Source: Anthopleura xanthogrammica (taxonomy: Eukaryota > Cnidaria > Anthozoa > Actiniaria > Actiniidae). From it: 64,000 nucleotides of DNA. The position numbers and the translations under genes are program-made. The notes beneath the pieces are model-generated. The model made no database searches and had not been told where the DNA came from. It was given only the letters and a program-made list of their open reading frames with translations. This document shows, in pieces, positions 1 to 12,332 of this stretch (the first letter of the stretch is position 1; every line of letters begins with the position of its first letter). The DNA is taken from NCBI GenBank assembly GCA_964019055.1, contig OZ025212.1:6697766-6761765 (forward strand), read 5' to 3'.

Positions 1-1160
1 ATTCTTTGAATAGTATTGGTGCACAAGAGGTAAACAATCTGTCAGCATTGCGCATTTATAACATAGCCACGATATAACACGCCTTCTGATTGGTTAGTTA
101 GCCTGCATCCATAACTCGATGGACTACACGCCGACGTGCGGATTGAGTTATACGCACAATGTAATAAAGATTTCGTTAGAACGAAAGTACAATTAGCAAA
201 GAATTTTGCTGTAATAAAAGCATTGATCATTGATTAACTTGCTTCGATCAAGTTTTGGATGCACTTGGTTGGTTGTTTAAGTATTCAAGAGGGAAGAATT
301 GGAAGTATGCTAATCAATGATCAATCCTTTAGTGGATCAGTGTGCGCATTGCTTCAATGCTGTGCGCATGTCATCTCACACCAAATCTGTTCCACGTTGC
401 GGGCTCGTGTGCGGAACGTGAGTCGTGCATGCGTTAACTTTCTCTCCAAGTTGTAGAAGAGCGGGCGATGTCTGCACGTAGGGTATAGCACATTCCATAA
501 ATGCCTCTACATCTTGATACACCCGTACTTGTAATGTGTTATTCCTAAAATATATCGAAGGTATAGCTTTGAATTTATCACGACGCACAAATACAATGAA
601 CTTGTACTACAAAAATATATTTATTGTTCATATTTTGGTATCAGTATTTTTGGGGGGATTTTAATAAACTAAACACAGTTCAATAAATCGCTCGGGCTCA
701 TGATGACCGCCCGTGGAGAATCAAGATCCGGTTCAAGGTCCAATTCTCAACCATTTTTGTCCAAGATTGTAGCTTGGCATTTCGATCCGGTTCACGATTA
801 CTATCCCAGCCTACCTCATGCTTATTATCCATATTTGCTATGGATAAATACTGTATAATCCAAAATCTATTCCTAGGAGAAGGAACTACATTCTATACTG
901 ATAAATGATAGTGTTGTGGAGTCCTTCAGGTCCCTTCAGGTAATTATCCTTCACTCACTCCAGCTATTTGTCCTATAAACTTTATATTTACTAATATTAC
1001 ATTGTAAGATTCTCTTAGCAATTAATTATGATGATTATTTGAATTTGAATGAATTGAAACTGAAAATATTAAGCAAATATCTCTTTCTATATTATATTCA
1101 TTGATCAAAGAATGGGTAAGTTGACCTTGGTTTAAAGAGCAGTCACCTTTTAGGGGAGGA
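1..1160. other. Intergenic, no gene seen
   Basis: AT-rich sequence with only short open frames lacking recognisable motifs or splice structure. I see no RNA gene or clear mobile element here. Confidence 0.5.
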
Positions 1161-1800
1161 AGAATGGGTCATTCCTTTGCCTCCCTAAAAAAAGCCTGCT
1201 CCCTATGTTTTCATAATTTCATGTACCCCTCCCTCCCCCTCTCCCTGGGGTATCTCTCCCTTTTTGTCTCCCTATATATATATATATATCATTGTTCCCC
1301 CCACTTCCAAAAACCTATTACTTCTTATTGTGTTTTACATCATTGTATATACCCCTCCCTCCCTCCCAGGGGTAGCTATCCCATTTTGGGCTCCCTAAAT
1401 CAGTGTCCCCCATTGTTACTTGTCAATCGGTCAGCACTCTTTCACATCAGCCGAGAAGAACTTCATCTTATAAAACAATAGAATGAGGCAGTATCACAAT
1501 AGCTCTATGCATGAAGGTCCTTTCAGCCAATGTAAAGTATTGTTGATCTTGTCAATCATGTTTTATATATCATGTATCAAGTACCCACCCCCCCCCCCCA
1601 AGGTAACCCTCCCCTTCTGGGTCCCATTGATGACAGCCATGTTGGCTGCTAAAACATCAGAACTTTTCTCCATTGTAGAAATGAAATCTCCTCATAGAAA
1701 AGCATTGCATTGTTCCTGCCCTTCAACATGGCTGCCATAAAACTACTCTATATATCAGATCAGTGCCCCCCCTTTCCATTTGCATCACCCCTCCCCTAAG
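1160..1800. repeat. C-rich degenerate repeats
   Basis: Three diverged segments (near 1220, 1347 and 1580) each run from an ATCAT/GTA-type lead into a CCCCTCCC tract, then a 'GGGTC/GGGCTCCC' stretch and a 'CCCATTG'-like end. A short (TA)n lies near 1272. Open frames through it are low-complexity and not believable genes. It looks like a degenerate repeat of unknown family. Confidence 0.4.
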
Positions 1801-1973
1801 AAACTATTTGTTCCTAAGTGGAATAATGTTACTTGATATGGCACTAGTTTCAATGGTCAGCTCACTATTTGGAATTTGAGTCTTCTCTGGCCAGTATATC
1901 ATTTCTATATATCTTATTTATGTAATTAATATTTAACAATTATTTACTGAAGGTGAAGTAAATATTGGTGATC

Positions 1974-2221
1974 GTTATATACCAACTGTCAAAGTCCATT
2001 TTTCCTGACTTTGATTGAGCGAAAGGGTATCACGTGAACGTAAACAAGTTTCGATGTTTCCCTGGCAACGGCTCTTAGCAGGCAACAATTTTATCTACCG
2101 GAAAATAACAAAACCGGAAGTGATTTCACCGGAAACCTAACTTTTTCTAAGTTCTTAATGTCAAATAATTAAAAAATTCGAATATTTTTTGGTGTTCTTT
2201 GATTGACAGTTGGTATATAAC
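1974..2221. mobile_element. MITE, GTTATATACCAACTGTCAAA family, copy a
   Basis: A 248-bp non-coding unit bounded by inverted GTTATATACCAACTGTCAA. The body is shared with 48815-49052 (landmarks TATCACGTGAA, CAACGGCTCT, ACCGGAAGTGATTTCACC). A partial reversed copy is at 31247-31349. The three related copies at unrelated places support a non-autonomous transposon. Confidence 0.7.
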
Positions 2222-2223
2222 AA

Positions 2224-2367
2224 AACACTTATTGACTTGAACCTCGGGAAAGCTGTGTGTTTTGTGGTTCCTCGACAGCAATGTTTGCCACGGCTACACC
2301 TCGGGAAACATCGTCGTCTCGGGACCACAAAAAAAACTGTTTCCCTCGATCCCAGTCAATAAGTGTT
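2224..2367. mobile_element. Fold-back element adjoining the MITE
   Basis: Bounded by AACACTTATTGACT and its reverse complement, with purine/pyrimidine-rich arms (CCTCGGGAAA / TTTCCCTCGATCCC). A shortened version follows the sister MITE at 49053-49117, so the two pieces probably move or were copied as one composite. Outer ATATTTAACA-like sequence at 1930 may be the true outer repeat. Confidence 0.5.
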
Positions 2368-2369
2368 AA

Positions 2370-3150
2370 ATATTTACCAAGACATAATCAAGGTAAATAT
2401 TCACCATATTCACTGAGCCTATTATTGAGATATAGTTGAGGTAAATATTCACTATATTCACTGAGCCTGAGGTGAATAATTGTTTTAGTATAATCTTAGA
2501 CTTGAATATCATAGAAAACATAAAAATCAGGAAACTTTTTTTTGGTATAACTTTTGCTCTGGTAAACTTTGGCAAACCTCATAATTACTGCTCTAGCTGT
2601 GAATATCGTCTCATAATCACTGGCAGCTCAACCAATCACAGCACATGAAACTCTTTATTCAAGTCTTAAATTAATTACTAAACATTTATATTGCTAACTA
2701 TTAGCATCTGCTGCATTATTATTGAATGAATTACTTATGTCTGTTGCAAGGTGAGCTAGTGCTAAAGAATAATTAAGTATTGTGCCTTTGCATTTAATTT
2801 AAAATCTTCTCTAACTTCTAGCATCTGATGCATCATTGTTGATCTAAGGTCCTGTCTCAAGCAAGGTGACCTAGTGCTAAGGGATGAATCGGTATTGGGC
2901 CCTTAGATTGAATTGTAAATTTGCACCCTAGCACCCTATAGACCCCTTGCACTAATTCTCAATCTTGGAGTTAAAACAAAAGAACCCCCTTCTCTTGAGG
3001 TTTGAATCTTTTTTGATATTAATGTTTTTCACTGCTTTGACCACCAGGTAAGGATTTAGTACAAGTAGTCTCTTATTTTGCAAAAGTATCCCAAGGTATT
3101 TCCTTTAACTGTTGTTACCTTTGGCCAGCTACTGATATGAGGAATACAAC
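2370..3150. other. 3' flank of the MFS gene
   Basis: AT-rich sequence downstream of the minus-strand transporter. It has a short direct duplication ('GGTAAATATTCAC.ATATTCACTGAGCCT' near 2393 and 2441) and two related segments near 2705 and 2820 ('AGCATCTG.TGCAT.ATT...'). No gene seen. A TTTATT (AATAAA on the minus strand) at about 2652 is a weak poly(A) candidate. Confidence 0.35.
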
Positions 3151-3151
3151 T

Positions 3152-4702
3152 TCAAAGAGTATTATTATTGAGTGAACTACTTTGCGAGCTTTTCATAGAA
3201 TTATTGGAGAGATGACTGACACTCCTTGACCTTGGTGGATTCAACTCAATATTGAGCTCAGCATTCAGATCCTCTGAAGCACAAATTTCCTCTCTGAAAG
3301 ACAGCCTTAAACCCTCACCAGGTGGAGGCATTGGCATTTCTTCTAGACTTAAAAGCGAAATATCAACTTGACATTTTCCGTATCGGCGATGATAGACGAC
3401 AAAACAAACGGCTAAGAATACAAGAACTGTACAAAGGACTGCTATTGTCACGCTCAAGTTCCTTACGTGACATCCGTCTGGTACGAGATTAATTAAATCA
3501 CACTTGAATAGTGTTGTTTTCTTTGGTTCTTCCTCGACAAATAGAATTAGTGAGGACGTCGTTGGACCCACAAATCGACCAAAACTTTCTGCAAATGTGA
3601 AAAATCCGAGAAAAAGCCCTCTACGGTTCCTGGCTTGATGGCTTAAGTCTGTTACCTTTCGTGAATAATATGTACCGATACCCGTGAAAAACGACGCTCC
3701 ACCGGAAACGATAAGGGCAACTCCGCTGTAATAGAATGCTGTCGAGACGCGACTGTCTTGTATCCCAAAATCGACAAAAAGAAAGAGCCCAATGCTTACA
3801 ATCAAAAGCCCAAGCACCGTGAAGATTTCTGACGACATTTTTCGGATTCTATGAATCGTGACTCTGATAAACACACACGACAGGACTAAAGTCACGCCAG
3901 CCGAGACATAAACTTTCCATAAATCTTTGTCCGAAGTTATCAAATGATATTGTCCAAATGCTAGAGTGAACAAGTCACTGGCGATGATCCAATAACACAT
4001 CGTAGCTAGAAATAAAAGCGGTATTAGGAAGACTGTGTGAATGACTAATTCTTTAGCTTCTTTGTGGTTGTATTTGAGGGCCATGTGAGGAGATAACGGG
4101 TTCTTGAAGCAGTATTTCACGGCTGGGATGACGATGAAGACGACATTCCCAAGGGCAACCCATGCTGGGAGTGTGTACATATTAAATATTTTGGTCGCTG
4201 TACTTGAAGTCTTGTGTGGCGACTTCATTGTCACAAATGCCATTCCTATCACAGGTCCACCGAAGTACCCAATCGCTTGAGAAAGCTTAAAACTTGCAAT
4301 CACTTTCCCTCGCATATCTCGCGAAGAAATATTCGTCAAGTACACGACTCCCAGCACTAACGATCCAGCGCCTAAACCAGACACAAATCTGCCAACCAGA
4401 ATCATGTTTGCGGAGTCAGAGATGAACGAAAAGCCGTACAAAATATTCCCAAAGGCGTTCAAAACCAACGATAAAACCAAAGTGAACTTTATGCCTCGAA
4501 CATCGGATATATAGCCCAACAATGGCGTAATAACAGATTGGCTGAGGGCATAAATACCAAATACGAAGCCATAGAGCATTAGACTTCCTCCAAGAGAAGT
4601 CCATAGTTCTTCGATAGTTAACAGTACGATGGAATAATCCAGTGCCATTGTGAAGCCAAAATAATTGATAGTAATAGAGGAGAGAAGTGTTCTGGTTGAC
4701 AT
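3152..4702 (-). CDS. MFSD8-like major facilitator superfamily transporter
   Basis: Intronless 516-residue membrane protein with about twelve hydrophobic segments. After TM2 it has GYISDVRGIKFTL, which fits MFS motif A (GxxxDxxGxK). Next come VGRFVSGLGAGSL in TM4 and SQAIGYFGGPVIGMAF in TM5, the pattern of the MFSD8/CLN7 branch, as does NMYTLPAW before the central loop. A hydrophilic tail (about residues 440-516) is Ser/Asn-rich and acidic. MFSD8 proteins are lysosomal/endosomal, associated with chloride transport, and about 518 residues long in vertebrates, so this is full length. The ATG at 4702 lies just before the first TM. Substrate and location are inferred from the family. The gene is divergently oriented from PEF1. 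Lack of introns suggests a retrocopy lineage or an ancestrally intronless family. Confidence 0.85.
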   Translation of the reverse strand: MSTRTLLSSITINYFGFTMALDYSIVLLTIEELWTSLGGSLMLYGFVFGIYALSQSVITPLLGYISDVRGIKFTLVLSLVLNAFGNILYGFSFISDSANMILVGRFVSGLGAGSLVLGVVYLTNISSRDMRGKVIASFKLSQAIGYFGGPVIGMAFVTMKSPHKTSSTATKIFNMYTLPAWVALGNVVFIVIPAVKYCFKNPLSPHMALKYNHKEAKELVIHTVFLIPLLFLATMCYWIIASDLFTLAFGQYHLITSDKDLWKVYVSAGVTLVLSCVFIRVTIHRIRKMSSEIFTVLGLLIVSIGLFLFVDFGIQDSRVSTAFYYSGVALIVSGGASFFTGIGTYYSRKVTDLSHQARNRRGLFLGFFTFAESFGRFVGPTTSSLILFVEEEPKKTTLFKCDLINLVPDGCHVRNLSVTIAVLCTVLVFLAVCFVVYHRRYGKCQVDISLLSLEEMPMPPPGEGLRLSFREEICASEDLNAELNIELNPPRSRSVSHLSNNSMKSSQSSSLNNNTL

Positions 4703-4879
4703 AATTGAAGACTGTGATCAATAGGCAAATAATACGATGAAAATGTGGCCTGCTCAGTAAATTAAACGGATACGTTTTTTTTTGCCTTTTGGACGTCAGT
4801 CTGTCGTGCCTGTCATTCGAGAGCTCTTTTGGACTGTAACCATTTGACCCAGGCCCTACTCGTGATATAAGCACGGCGT

Positions 4880-6093
4880 TCGATCGTCAGTGTGCCGCAC
4901 GAAGGAATGCATGGATCGTGGGTCAAAATTATCGAAAAGGATAAAATTTTAGGGTTCGTTTCGTAGTCATTGTTTCTTTGAATTTTTAAAGAAAAAAGAA
5001 AGTAGAATCAGTGGCGCATAGAAGAAGGGGAGGGGTGGGGGACAAGAGGAGGCAAACTTCGCCTTTGTATCATTTTTCCATTTTATAATTTATTTATTTT
5101 TTATATGAAAATGGTCGAAAAATGTGAGAGAAATTCAACTGGACATTGCCTTGTTCCAACGTCGAGCTCTATACAGAATAGAAGATCTCTGACTTATCCT
5201 CAGATGGAGTTCCTGTGCATTTGGCGGGAACGTTGGCTCCACGCGCGCCCTCGTCTACCCCATCCCCATCCCCATTCCCCAAACATTCTCACCTGATTGC
5301 ATAAAATTATCTAAAAAAAAAAGATCTTATTGAGTGACCGTTTTTTATGACGGCGTATTAGCTCCATTTGCGAGTGATACTTTTAGCAGTTTATTTACAA
5401 ATATCGCCGTTTCTCATTGACAGTTTTACCAGTCTTTTTGGCGCCTTTGTTGCTTTTTTTTTTGTCGGCTTTAATTTTACAATACTTTGGCGAGTAGCTC
5501 CTGAGGATTTGTCTTCCTTTCCTGTCTCGGGAATCGTTTTATCTATTTTCTCAGGTCAGTCAACAGGCGAATTTGAATCCGCTATAAAGATAAATTTTGG
5601 TCGAAAAGGAGAAAGCACCAAAGGTCAAGAAAAAGTAAAAAAATATAGATTTGACCAAATTTACAAAACGGCAATAAATGAAAAAAAAAAATCATTTCAT
5701 AAAGCGACTTTTCATATATTAATTTGCTGTCATATTAACATCTATGTTGTGACTTAGAGTATCAGCGTCTCGGACAAAAGACAAAGTCAACATTCTTTTT
5801 ACTGACGGCTTGTCGAGGACGCAAACCACACATATTGGTTTATCTTCTCATTAACGCGCAGAAATTCTATGAGACATTTCTAAAGACTCATCATTAAACG
5901 CATCTTCGAGAGATTCTACTTTTTATCTACAACACATTGCAGGTTACATAATTTATGACAGGAAAGGAAATCAATTTTGAAGTCTTTTTCCGTTTTTGGC
6001 TCATTGTCTTGAAGGCTTAATTCCGTAAAGGAAGGAATTATACCACTAGCCGTTAAGCACCGAGGAAGACCGACCAAACTCTGAAAGAAAAAC
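4880..6093. other. Divergent intergenic region between MFS gene and PEF1
   Basis: Holds the presumed promoters of the minus-strand transporter and plus-strand PEF1. An open frame of 129 codons at 5368-5757 has A-tract-driven Lys-rich composition and no recognisable family. No repeats or RNA genes identified. Confidence 0.4.
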
Positions 6094-9000
6094 ATGGCTA
6101 CTATTTTTTACTTTTACATTCTCTTCATGGTTTTGTTCTTTGGTTTTTGTGGTACCAATAGCGAGGAATTATCGTTCTCAAATCCACACAGAGGAGCTGA
6201 GAATAGGAATGGACTCTTTTCCAGTATTCAAGGTATGCTTTGACTCCTTTGATTTTTTTTGCTTTCTGATTTTGATATCGTTTAGGTGAAGCAACTGTGG
6301 TTTCCTTCAAGGATTTGTTTTCGGACCTTTTGAATTATTCGAAAAACCCTTACTATGAAAATCTCTCCAAAAATCTTTCTTCTTAGTCAATACAGTTACC
6401 TATACAGTCTATCCATTTATTTACCACAGACTGGCTTCCCATATATATGTTTAGTATCGTAGATTATTTCTAAACTATAATTGTAACACTGTGTGAACTA
6501 AAGACTATATATATATTTACATATATAAATTTTCAATCACGACATCAAAATGTTCTAACAAAAACTGTGTCGTCCGTTTCAATATACAAAAGAAAAAAAT
6601 CTTTAAAGCAAAAACAAATTGGAGACAACTTAACGTTTGGTTGAAGCAACTGTGGTTTCCTTCAAGGATTTGTTTTGGGACCTTTTGGATTTTAGAAAAC
6701 CCTCAAAAAGAAACTCTCTCTCCAAAAATCTTTCTTCTTAGCCAACTGAATACCGATCTATCATATCCATGTATTTACCACATATTGTATATATACATTT
6801 TAATTACAACATCAAAATGTTCTAATAAAAACTGTGTCGTCAGTTACAATGTCCAAAAGAAAAAAATCTGAAATACCCCTTGAAAAAAAAAAAGCTTTTT
6901 TGAGCAAAAAAAGGAGACAATAGACAACATTTTCCAAAATACCCAATTCTAGCTAGCAAAGGTTAATTATCGTATATATTATAAAAATTTAAAAAGTTAT
7001 ATCATGATCATTTTACATTGTTGGCTTAGCAAACGATTTAGCGGTGGCTCTCCATAATCTTCCATACAAACGGTTGAACCACTATTGATACAGAAACATG
7101 ATATCTAGCATACACTTGCGGTTCAGTAACTCCTTTGACCGAGCGCCGGATTTGATTTAACTCTATCCCCCAAAACGCTCTTTAAACTCAAATTCTATTG
7201 TTTTCGTTCTACCATTTACATTAGTAATAAGATTGTTCTTCACTAGTTAAATAGTCCTAAGGATTAGACTACCATGTTACTGGGTAGAACAATTACACAG
7301 GAAATAACAGATAGGATTTCTGATATTAGTTAAAGATGCCTAATCTTTTCCCCAAGGAAAATGAGAAACTCTTTCATTTGTTTCTTAAATAACATATGGA
7401 AGAACGGTCGATGAAAAATAACTTTAATACTTTTTTATGATTGAGTGATGGAATTCTAATTATGATAATGAACTTTTTGTCATTTCAGAAAATGCATAAT
7501 ATTGCACATTGATTAACCATTTTCAATACATCGGCTCACTGGTCACACGCAGGACATTCAAGCGAGGCTTCAAGGTAGTTTCAAAGGAATATTCAGATTT
7601 GAACCTCGCAGCCTCGACTGAATGCTTTGTGTTTGACCAGTGAACTGATGTATGGAAATTAGAGTGACGAATAGTGTCATGTGTACTACAGCTACCAGAA
7701 TCCATTGCACAATTAATTAGCACCAATTCTTAATTAGGAGAAAAAATAAATTTCACTTTCCTGATTAGCACATTTTTCTTTCATTCAAGATTACGCAATA
7801 AGTTTGGTATTCAAGACTCTTCAAGTAGTCGATGCCTTTGCATGTGTGTCAGCATGTCTCAAGGAGCCGAGCTGTCAATCAGCCAACTTTGATACCTCAG
7901 GACATCCCAAACACCTTTGCGAGCTCAGTCATGAAAAACTGGAATGCAGTCCTGCCTACAAAGAGCCCAGACCAGGGTTTATTCATTACACCCCTGCTAA
8001 AGTAATACAGAAATCATACCTACGAATCCAAAACTCGTGATCATTGTTTTAAGGTGACTAACTACTTTTGAACGTTCAATTTGAGCCCACGATGTGCGCG
8101 CGCACAAAAATCGCTCAAAACCGCAAAACAACCTTCAAAATTTTATTGAGGAACCAATACACGTTTTGAACTTCAACAGGGCAAAAACCCTGAATTTTGC
8201 ACGGGACTCTATATTTTTTTTTCAATTTCCTAAAACAACATGCAAAAATTAATCTTTTGAGAAAGTTTGAGAAAAACGTAATTATTAGGACTTATAAAAA
8301 AAGCGTTTTAAGTGATTTTCTTGTTGTCGTTTGAGTACGATTTTCGGTTGATTGAGCTAACAAGAAGCTGAGTTTTAAGCTTATTTTAAGAACTTTCTAC
8401 AAATATTTTTCGTTAGTCTTCCAGAATAATGTTTAAAGTAGGTGTCTTGAGAAAATTGCTTCCAGAGCTTCTTTAATTTTTCAGTTATGAATTTTTGAGT
8501 GCAAAACTTGATTTCCGCCATTTTTCTTTCAAAAACTGGTCAAGATGGTCATATTCAAAATTCTTTTCATTTTTAGAATCAGCGTTAAATTCTGTGTAAA
8601 ATATCTTTCTTAGAACATTTCGTAATTATTCCTTGCTAAAGTAGTCAGTCACCTTAATAAGAGTCACTATTTTGTTTCTCATTTTTGCTTTTTTTTAACA
8701 GGAGGACTCAGATCAGCCCAGGGTTTGAGTGTTCCATTTGTGAGTTTGATGAGCCCAAAAGCTGTTTCAGGGTATCGATAAAATTCGTTTTTTTTACAGT
8801 TTTGGCAGCCTACATCTGATGACCCATGCAGAAATGTAACGTGTAAGAATGGAGCGACTTGTGAACCAGTTTGTGACGAACCAGGCTTTTGCTGTAAATG
8901 TGGAGCATTTAACAAAGGTCAATACTGCCAGTTATGGATAGGTAAATGTTATTCCATTTTTGACCATATTCAATTACCTAGACAGTCGTATCTCTTACGT

Positions 9001-11475
9001 TTGCCCATAGTTAATGGAGTGGAATGGTTTGGAAACCTATTGTTATAGGTTTTTGTTTGGCGAGCGATGTTGAAACGTACCATCACGTGATACTGACCGT
9101 GCACAGTGAACCAAAGCAAGTATGGCTGAAAATACTAGTTTCTGTACTATTTTCATGTACGAACATTTTGAAAGTGTAAAATTTTCATTCTAAGATTACA
9201 AAGAAGAGGATAAATAATTCCGCGCAGATACAGTTAAGTTACTAGATGATAAAAGAGAAAGCGTTCAAAAAGGTGATTACCCTTTTCAGTAAACAATTAA
9301 TCTCCATCATATAGAATTAATTAACAAATATCTCCTATTTTATAACATTTTTGAGGAAAAAAAGTCTATGTTCCCTAATTTATGATGAACAAACGCTGCA
9401 ACTTTTCCTTCTCTGTGCACGGTCAACGTCATATAACAATAGAAAAGGTTGAACAAAAACCTAGAACAATAGGTTTCCAAACCATTCCACTCCATTAACT
9501 ATGGTTTGCCTAAGTCAAACACCTGTCACGTTTTGAAAAGTTTAATCAAAACAATAAGAATAAAAATGTATTTCAGCTGGTTCCTAAACCTATTACACCT
9601 GAATATGGTATAGTAGTGAGAAAAGCCAGTTGCCTTTTAACGTTTTTAATTTTAGAGTCCTTTAGTTTTTGTAATATCCTCGGCAAGTCTGGAAAGTGTC
9701 AGAGATCATGAAAATTTCATGTCTTCGCTCTAACTTGTTCAAAGAAGGGCTGTCTCATAATTTTTTTGTTCGGTGCAGGCCGGAAAAGATTGAATGATTG
9801 GTTATTGGCGGCTATTTTTGAGTGTTATTTCACCGGCAGTGGTGCAAATACTCAATGCTGTGATCGCGGGCTCAATTCTCGGACCAGCGGTCATATGGTT
9901 TACAATCTGGCGTTCAACATTTTTAAACTCATAAACCCCAGCTGAGTTGATCGCCCTCCCTGAAAGGAATTATGGGTCACTATTTTTGGTTAGCAATTTT
10001 CGAGCATTTTCCGTTAATACAATGTAGACTTTTCTTGTGGATTGAAATAAAATTCCGCCATGACTTCGACTAGCGTTTATGATTAATTTAAAGAAGGAAA
10101 AACTCATATTTCATAAATTCTCTTGGCAGAATAGTGGGAAATGCTAATCAAAATACGATGTTGTATCCTCCATTCTTATTGGTTGACTTTGTTCTGAAGG
10201 TCAACTCAGCTGGCCACTGAGTTATGAGATAGAGTAACCACCCTGTTCAGAGTTAAATAGAGTGAACTGAACAATGTCACTTTATACTTTTTGCTCTGCA
10301 GTTGACGTTTCATCATGTCAAGATATTTTTAATAAAACAAGGTAGAGTATAAATAATGTTTATAAGACTTACAACATGGGCTCAAAGATTATGCTAAGAA
10401 CGTCACTTGAACTGGCGGTGTAGTTTCCATTTTGATGATGTCATTTCCGGTTATTGTTGTTGTTTTTTTTCGCATCGTTCGGCGTCGTTAAAAATGTTGT
10501 CACCCGCCAGCTGAAAAATAGGAGAGCGGCCCTAAAGCCTCTGAACGAATTTCTAAAGTCAATTCCCCAAAACTTCTTTTCCAGCTATCGTACGGACATG
10601 GCCTACACGTACATGATCGACAACAAGCAAACAGATATCTATTGTCATTTGTCAAGTGATCTGTGTGGAAGTAGGGGATGGACGATGGCCATGAAGACTG
10701 ACGGCTCAAAGGTTCATTATATATACAATCAATGTCTTTTAACTCGTGGATACGCGAAGCGTAGAGACGAGTTATTGTGAGGGGTCTGAATTTGTAAATG
10801 GGTCACTCAATCGATAAGAAAATCGACAGGTAGCCCAAGCTCTGTTTCTGTGAGTGCATGAGTTTGTACTATGGATTTGTTTTTATAAAACACTGAAATA
10901 AATTTATTGTAATTTTTCTTCATCTCAACTGATTTACAAGGATATTTCTACTGTCTGTTTTTCACCAGGACACATTCATTTACTCATCAGCCCATTGGCT
11001 CAACAAGAACGCGTATGGACTATCAGCAGGTAAAACCGGTTTTGACAATCACGAGACCAAGATGCCCAGCTACTGGGCTATGCCTTTCCAGAGCTTGTGT
11101 GTTGGTATGAAAGTCGGAAACCACTTAAACTGGGCCCTTATTCCTTATTCGGCTTCTTCCTTGTATGACGTCATTGCTGACGGAAATCGACGCTCTTTTA
11201 CTATTGGCCGAAACAAATGGCTGTCTCTGATTGGTGGATCCTCGTTACAGTATAACTGTAATGATGAAGGCTTTAATGTTGGCGTAATCCATGCATCACT
11301 AGGTCACGCGAGGATTGGTATCGTCGCGAATAACCAAAATGATTGTAATACACCAGATAGTGATTTTGGTTTTGGTCTCCATTGGAGCACTAAGACATGC
11401 GGGAATCACTGTTTTTATACCTGCAGTAACGGGTCTAAAGAAACTCAGGCTTTTGGATATATCCTGATCAAATAA
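6094..11475 (+). CDS. PEF1: secreted PAN-EGF-fibrinogen-like protein
   Basis: Six coding exons: 6094-6232 (signal peptide, MATIFYFYILFMVLFFGFCG), 7790-8001 (PAN/apple-like, cysteines in FACVSACLKEPSCQ and KHLCELS), 8800-8941 (EGF-like, TCKNGATCEPVCD...GQYCQLW), 10302-10341 (linker, SCQDIFNKTR), 10585-10711 (MAYTYMIDNKQTDIYCHL, GWTMAMKTDG), 10969-11475. Every junction is GT-AG and phases 1-0-1-2-0 keep one frame, giving about 388 residues. The part from SCQDIF onward aligns by eye with the start of a fibrinogen-related domain (CxDI...YC...GGWT). I recall coral homologues named 'uncharacterized skeletal organic matrix protein 5-like'. The exon 2 donor (AAA|GTAATA) and exon 5 donor (AAG|GTTCAT) are weaker than in other copies. 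Exon 6 is the long form, shared with PEF6. Introns hold MITEs and a tandem duplication. The secreted/adhesive role is inferred. Confidence 0.85.
6284..6868. repeat. Tandem duplication in PEF1 intron 1
   Basis: Two diverged units begin at about 6290 and 6645 with GAAGCAACTGTGGTTTCCTT and both contain CTCCAAAAATCTTTCTTCTTAG and AAAACTGTGTCGTC. Period is about 355 bp with indels. No coding role seen. Confidence 0.7.
7526..7655. mobile_element. Fold-back MITE in PEF1 intron 1
   Basis: A 130-bp inverted repeat. Left arm ATACATCGGCTCACTGGTCA pairs with right arm TGACCAGTGAACTGATGTAT, and pairing extends through GCATTCAGTCGAGGC-like sequence for about 45 nt. No open frame. Confidence 0.6.
8051..8656. 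mobile_element. TIR MITE in PEF1 intron 2
   Basis: A 606-bp AT-rich non-coding unit bounded by AAGGTGACTAACTACTTT and its near-perfect inverse AAAGTAGTCAGTCACCTT, with flanking TTA-like bases on both sides. It lies between the PAN and EGF exons. Family unknown. Confidence 0.6.
9005..9504. mobile_element. TIR element in PEF1 intron 3
   Basis: A 500-bp unit with near-perfect ~40-bp inverted ends (CCATAGTTAATGGAGTGGAA ... inverse). Pairing is imperfect further in (GACCGTGCAC at about 9098 versus GTGCACGGTC at 9415). No open frame, so a non-autonomous DNA transposon. Confidence 0.7.
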
Positions 11476-11578
11476 ACTCCACCTCACGAAATCGCCGCAA
11501 ATTATGTAAATATTTCGTAAGATAACGGAAATTGTCTTCCAGCACCATCCTTTTGCTAGCTGCACTGACTGTCACAGA

Positions 11579-11584
11579 AATAAA
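11579..11584 (+). promoter_or_regulatory. Candidate poly(A) signal of PEF1
   Basis: AATAAA about 104 nt after the PEF1 stop codon and in the right orientation. A second AATAAA-like site is near 11888. Confidence 0.35.
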
Positions 11585-11599
11585 CAACGCCTAGTCAAG

Positions 11600-12287
11600 G
11601 CAGACCAAAACTGTTGAAGTTTCTTTCCCAGTTATCAAATATATGAATGTCTGGTGTTTCAATGACTCAAGTCTTTTCACCGCTAACTGAAGAAGAATCG
11701 ATATCTTCTCATCCATAAGCCAATGAAATGCTTTTCATGGAAAACAATTTCGATATTCAGCCCATCTATACTATTGGCTCTCATCTAAATATTAAAGGAT
11801 CATAATTTATGCCAGGGGAAATACATCTCAGTATCAGTTGTCTGCATAGCTTAGATGTGAATACAAAATTTCTTCAAGGCAATAATAATAAAGTTTATTC
11901 ATCCACGGTGTGTCTCATCAGGTTACAAAATTACAATTACAAAAAAAAAAAAAAAAAAAAAATTGGCTCCAGGGCCACCTTATATTATTTATCCATATGG
12001 ATAATGATGATACAAATTCGAGTTCAAAAGTAATGGTTTGGCGTACGAAAAGATCATAACCTATATTTGTATCATCTTGCTCAATGGTATTCTAGTAAAA
12101 TTTTATCATGTCAAATAATTAAGATTCCAATAGGATAATGGGATAATAATTCATTAGTTCGGTTTTCGTATGAGTGGGAAACATACGGTAGTCCAGCATA
12201 TTCATCACGGTATGATATCCCGTAACATTGAAATGGCTTCCCATTGTCATTGTCAGTAATTCATCTCATCTTATTCACAACGTAGGG

Positions 12288-12332
<45 letters not shown>

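Noticed and set aside
1164..1740. 105- and 85-codon frames
   Set aside because: Fall entirely in C-rich degenerate repeats.
5368..5757. 129-codon plus-strand frame upstream of PEF1
   Set aside because: Composition follows local T- and A-runs; no family, no splice context, no homologous frame upstream of the other copies.
9800..9960. Possible further SINE (CGCGGGCTCAATTCTCGG resembles a B box)
   Set aside because: Similarity to the other SINE copies does not extend beyond the short box-like stretch.
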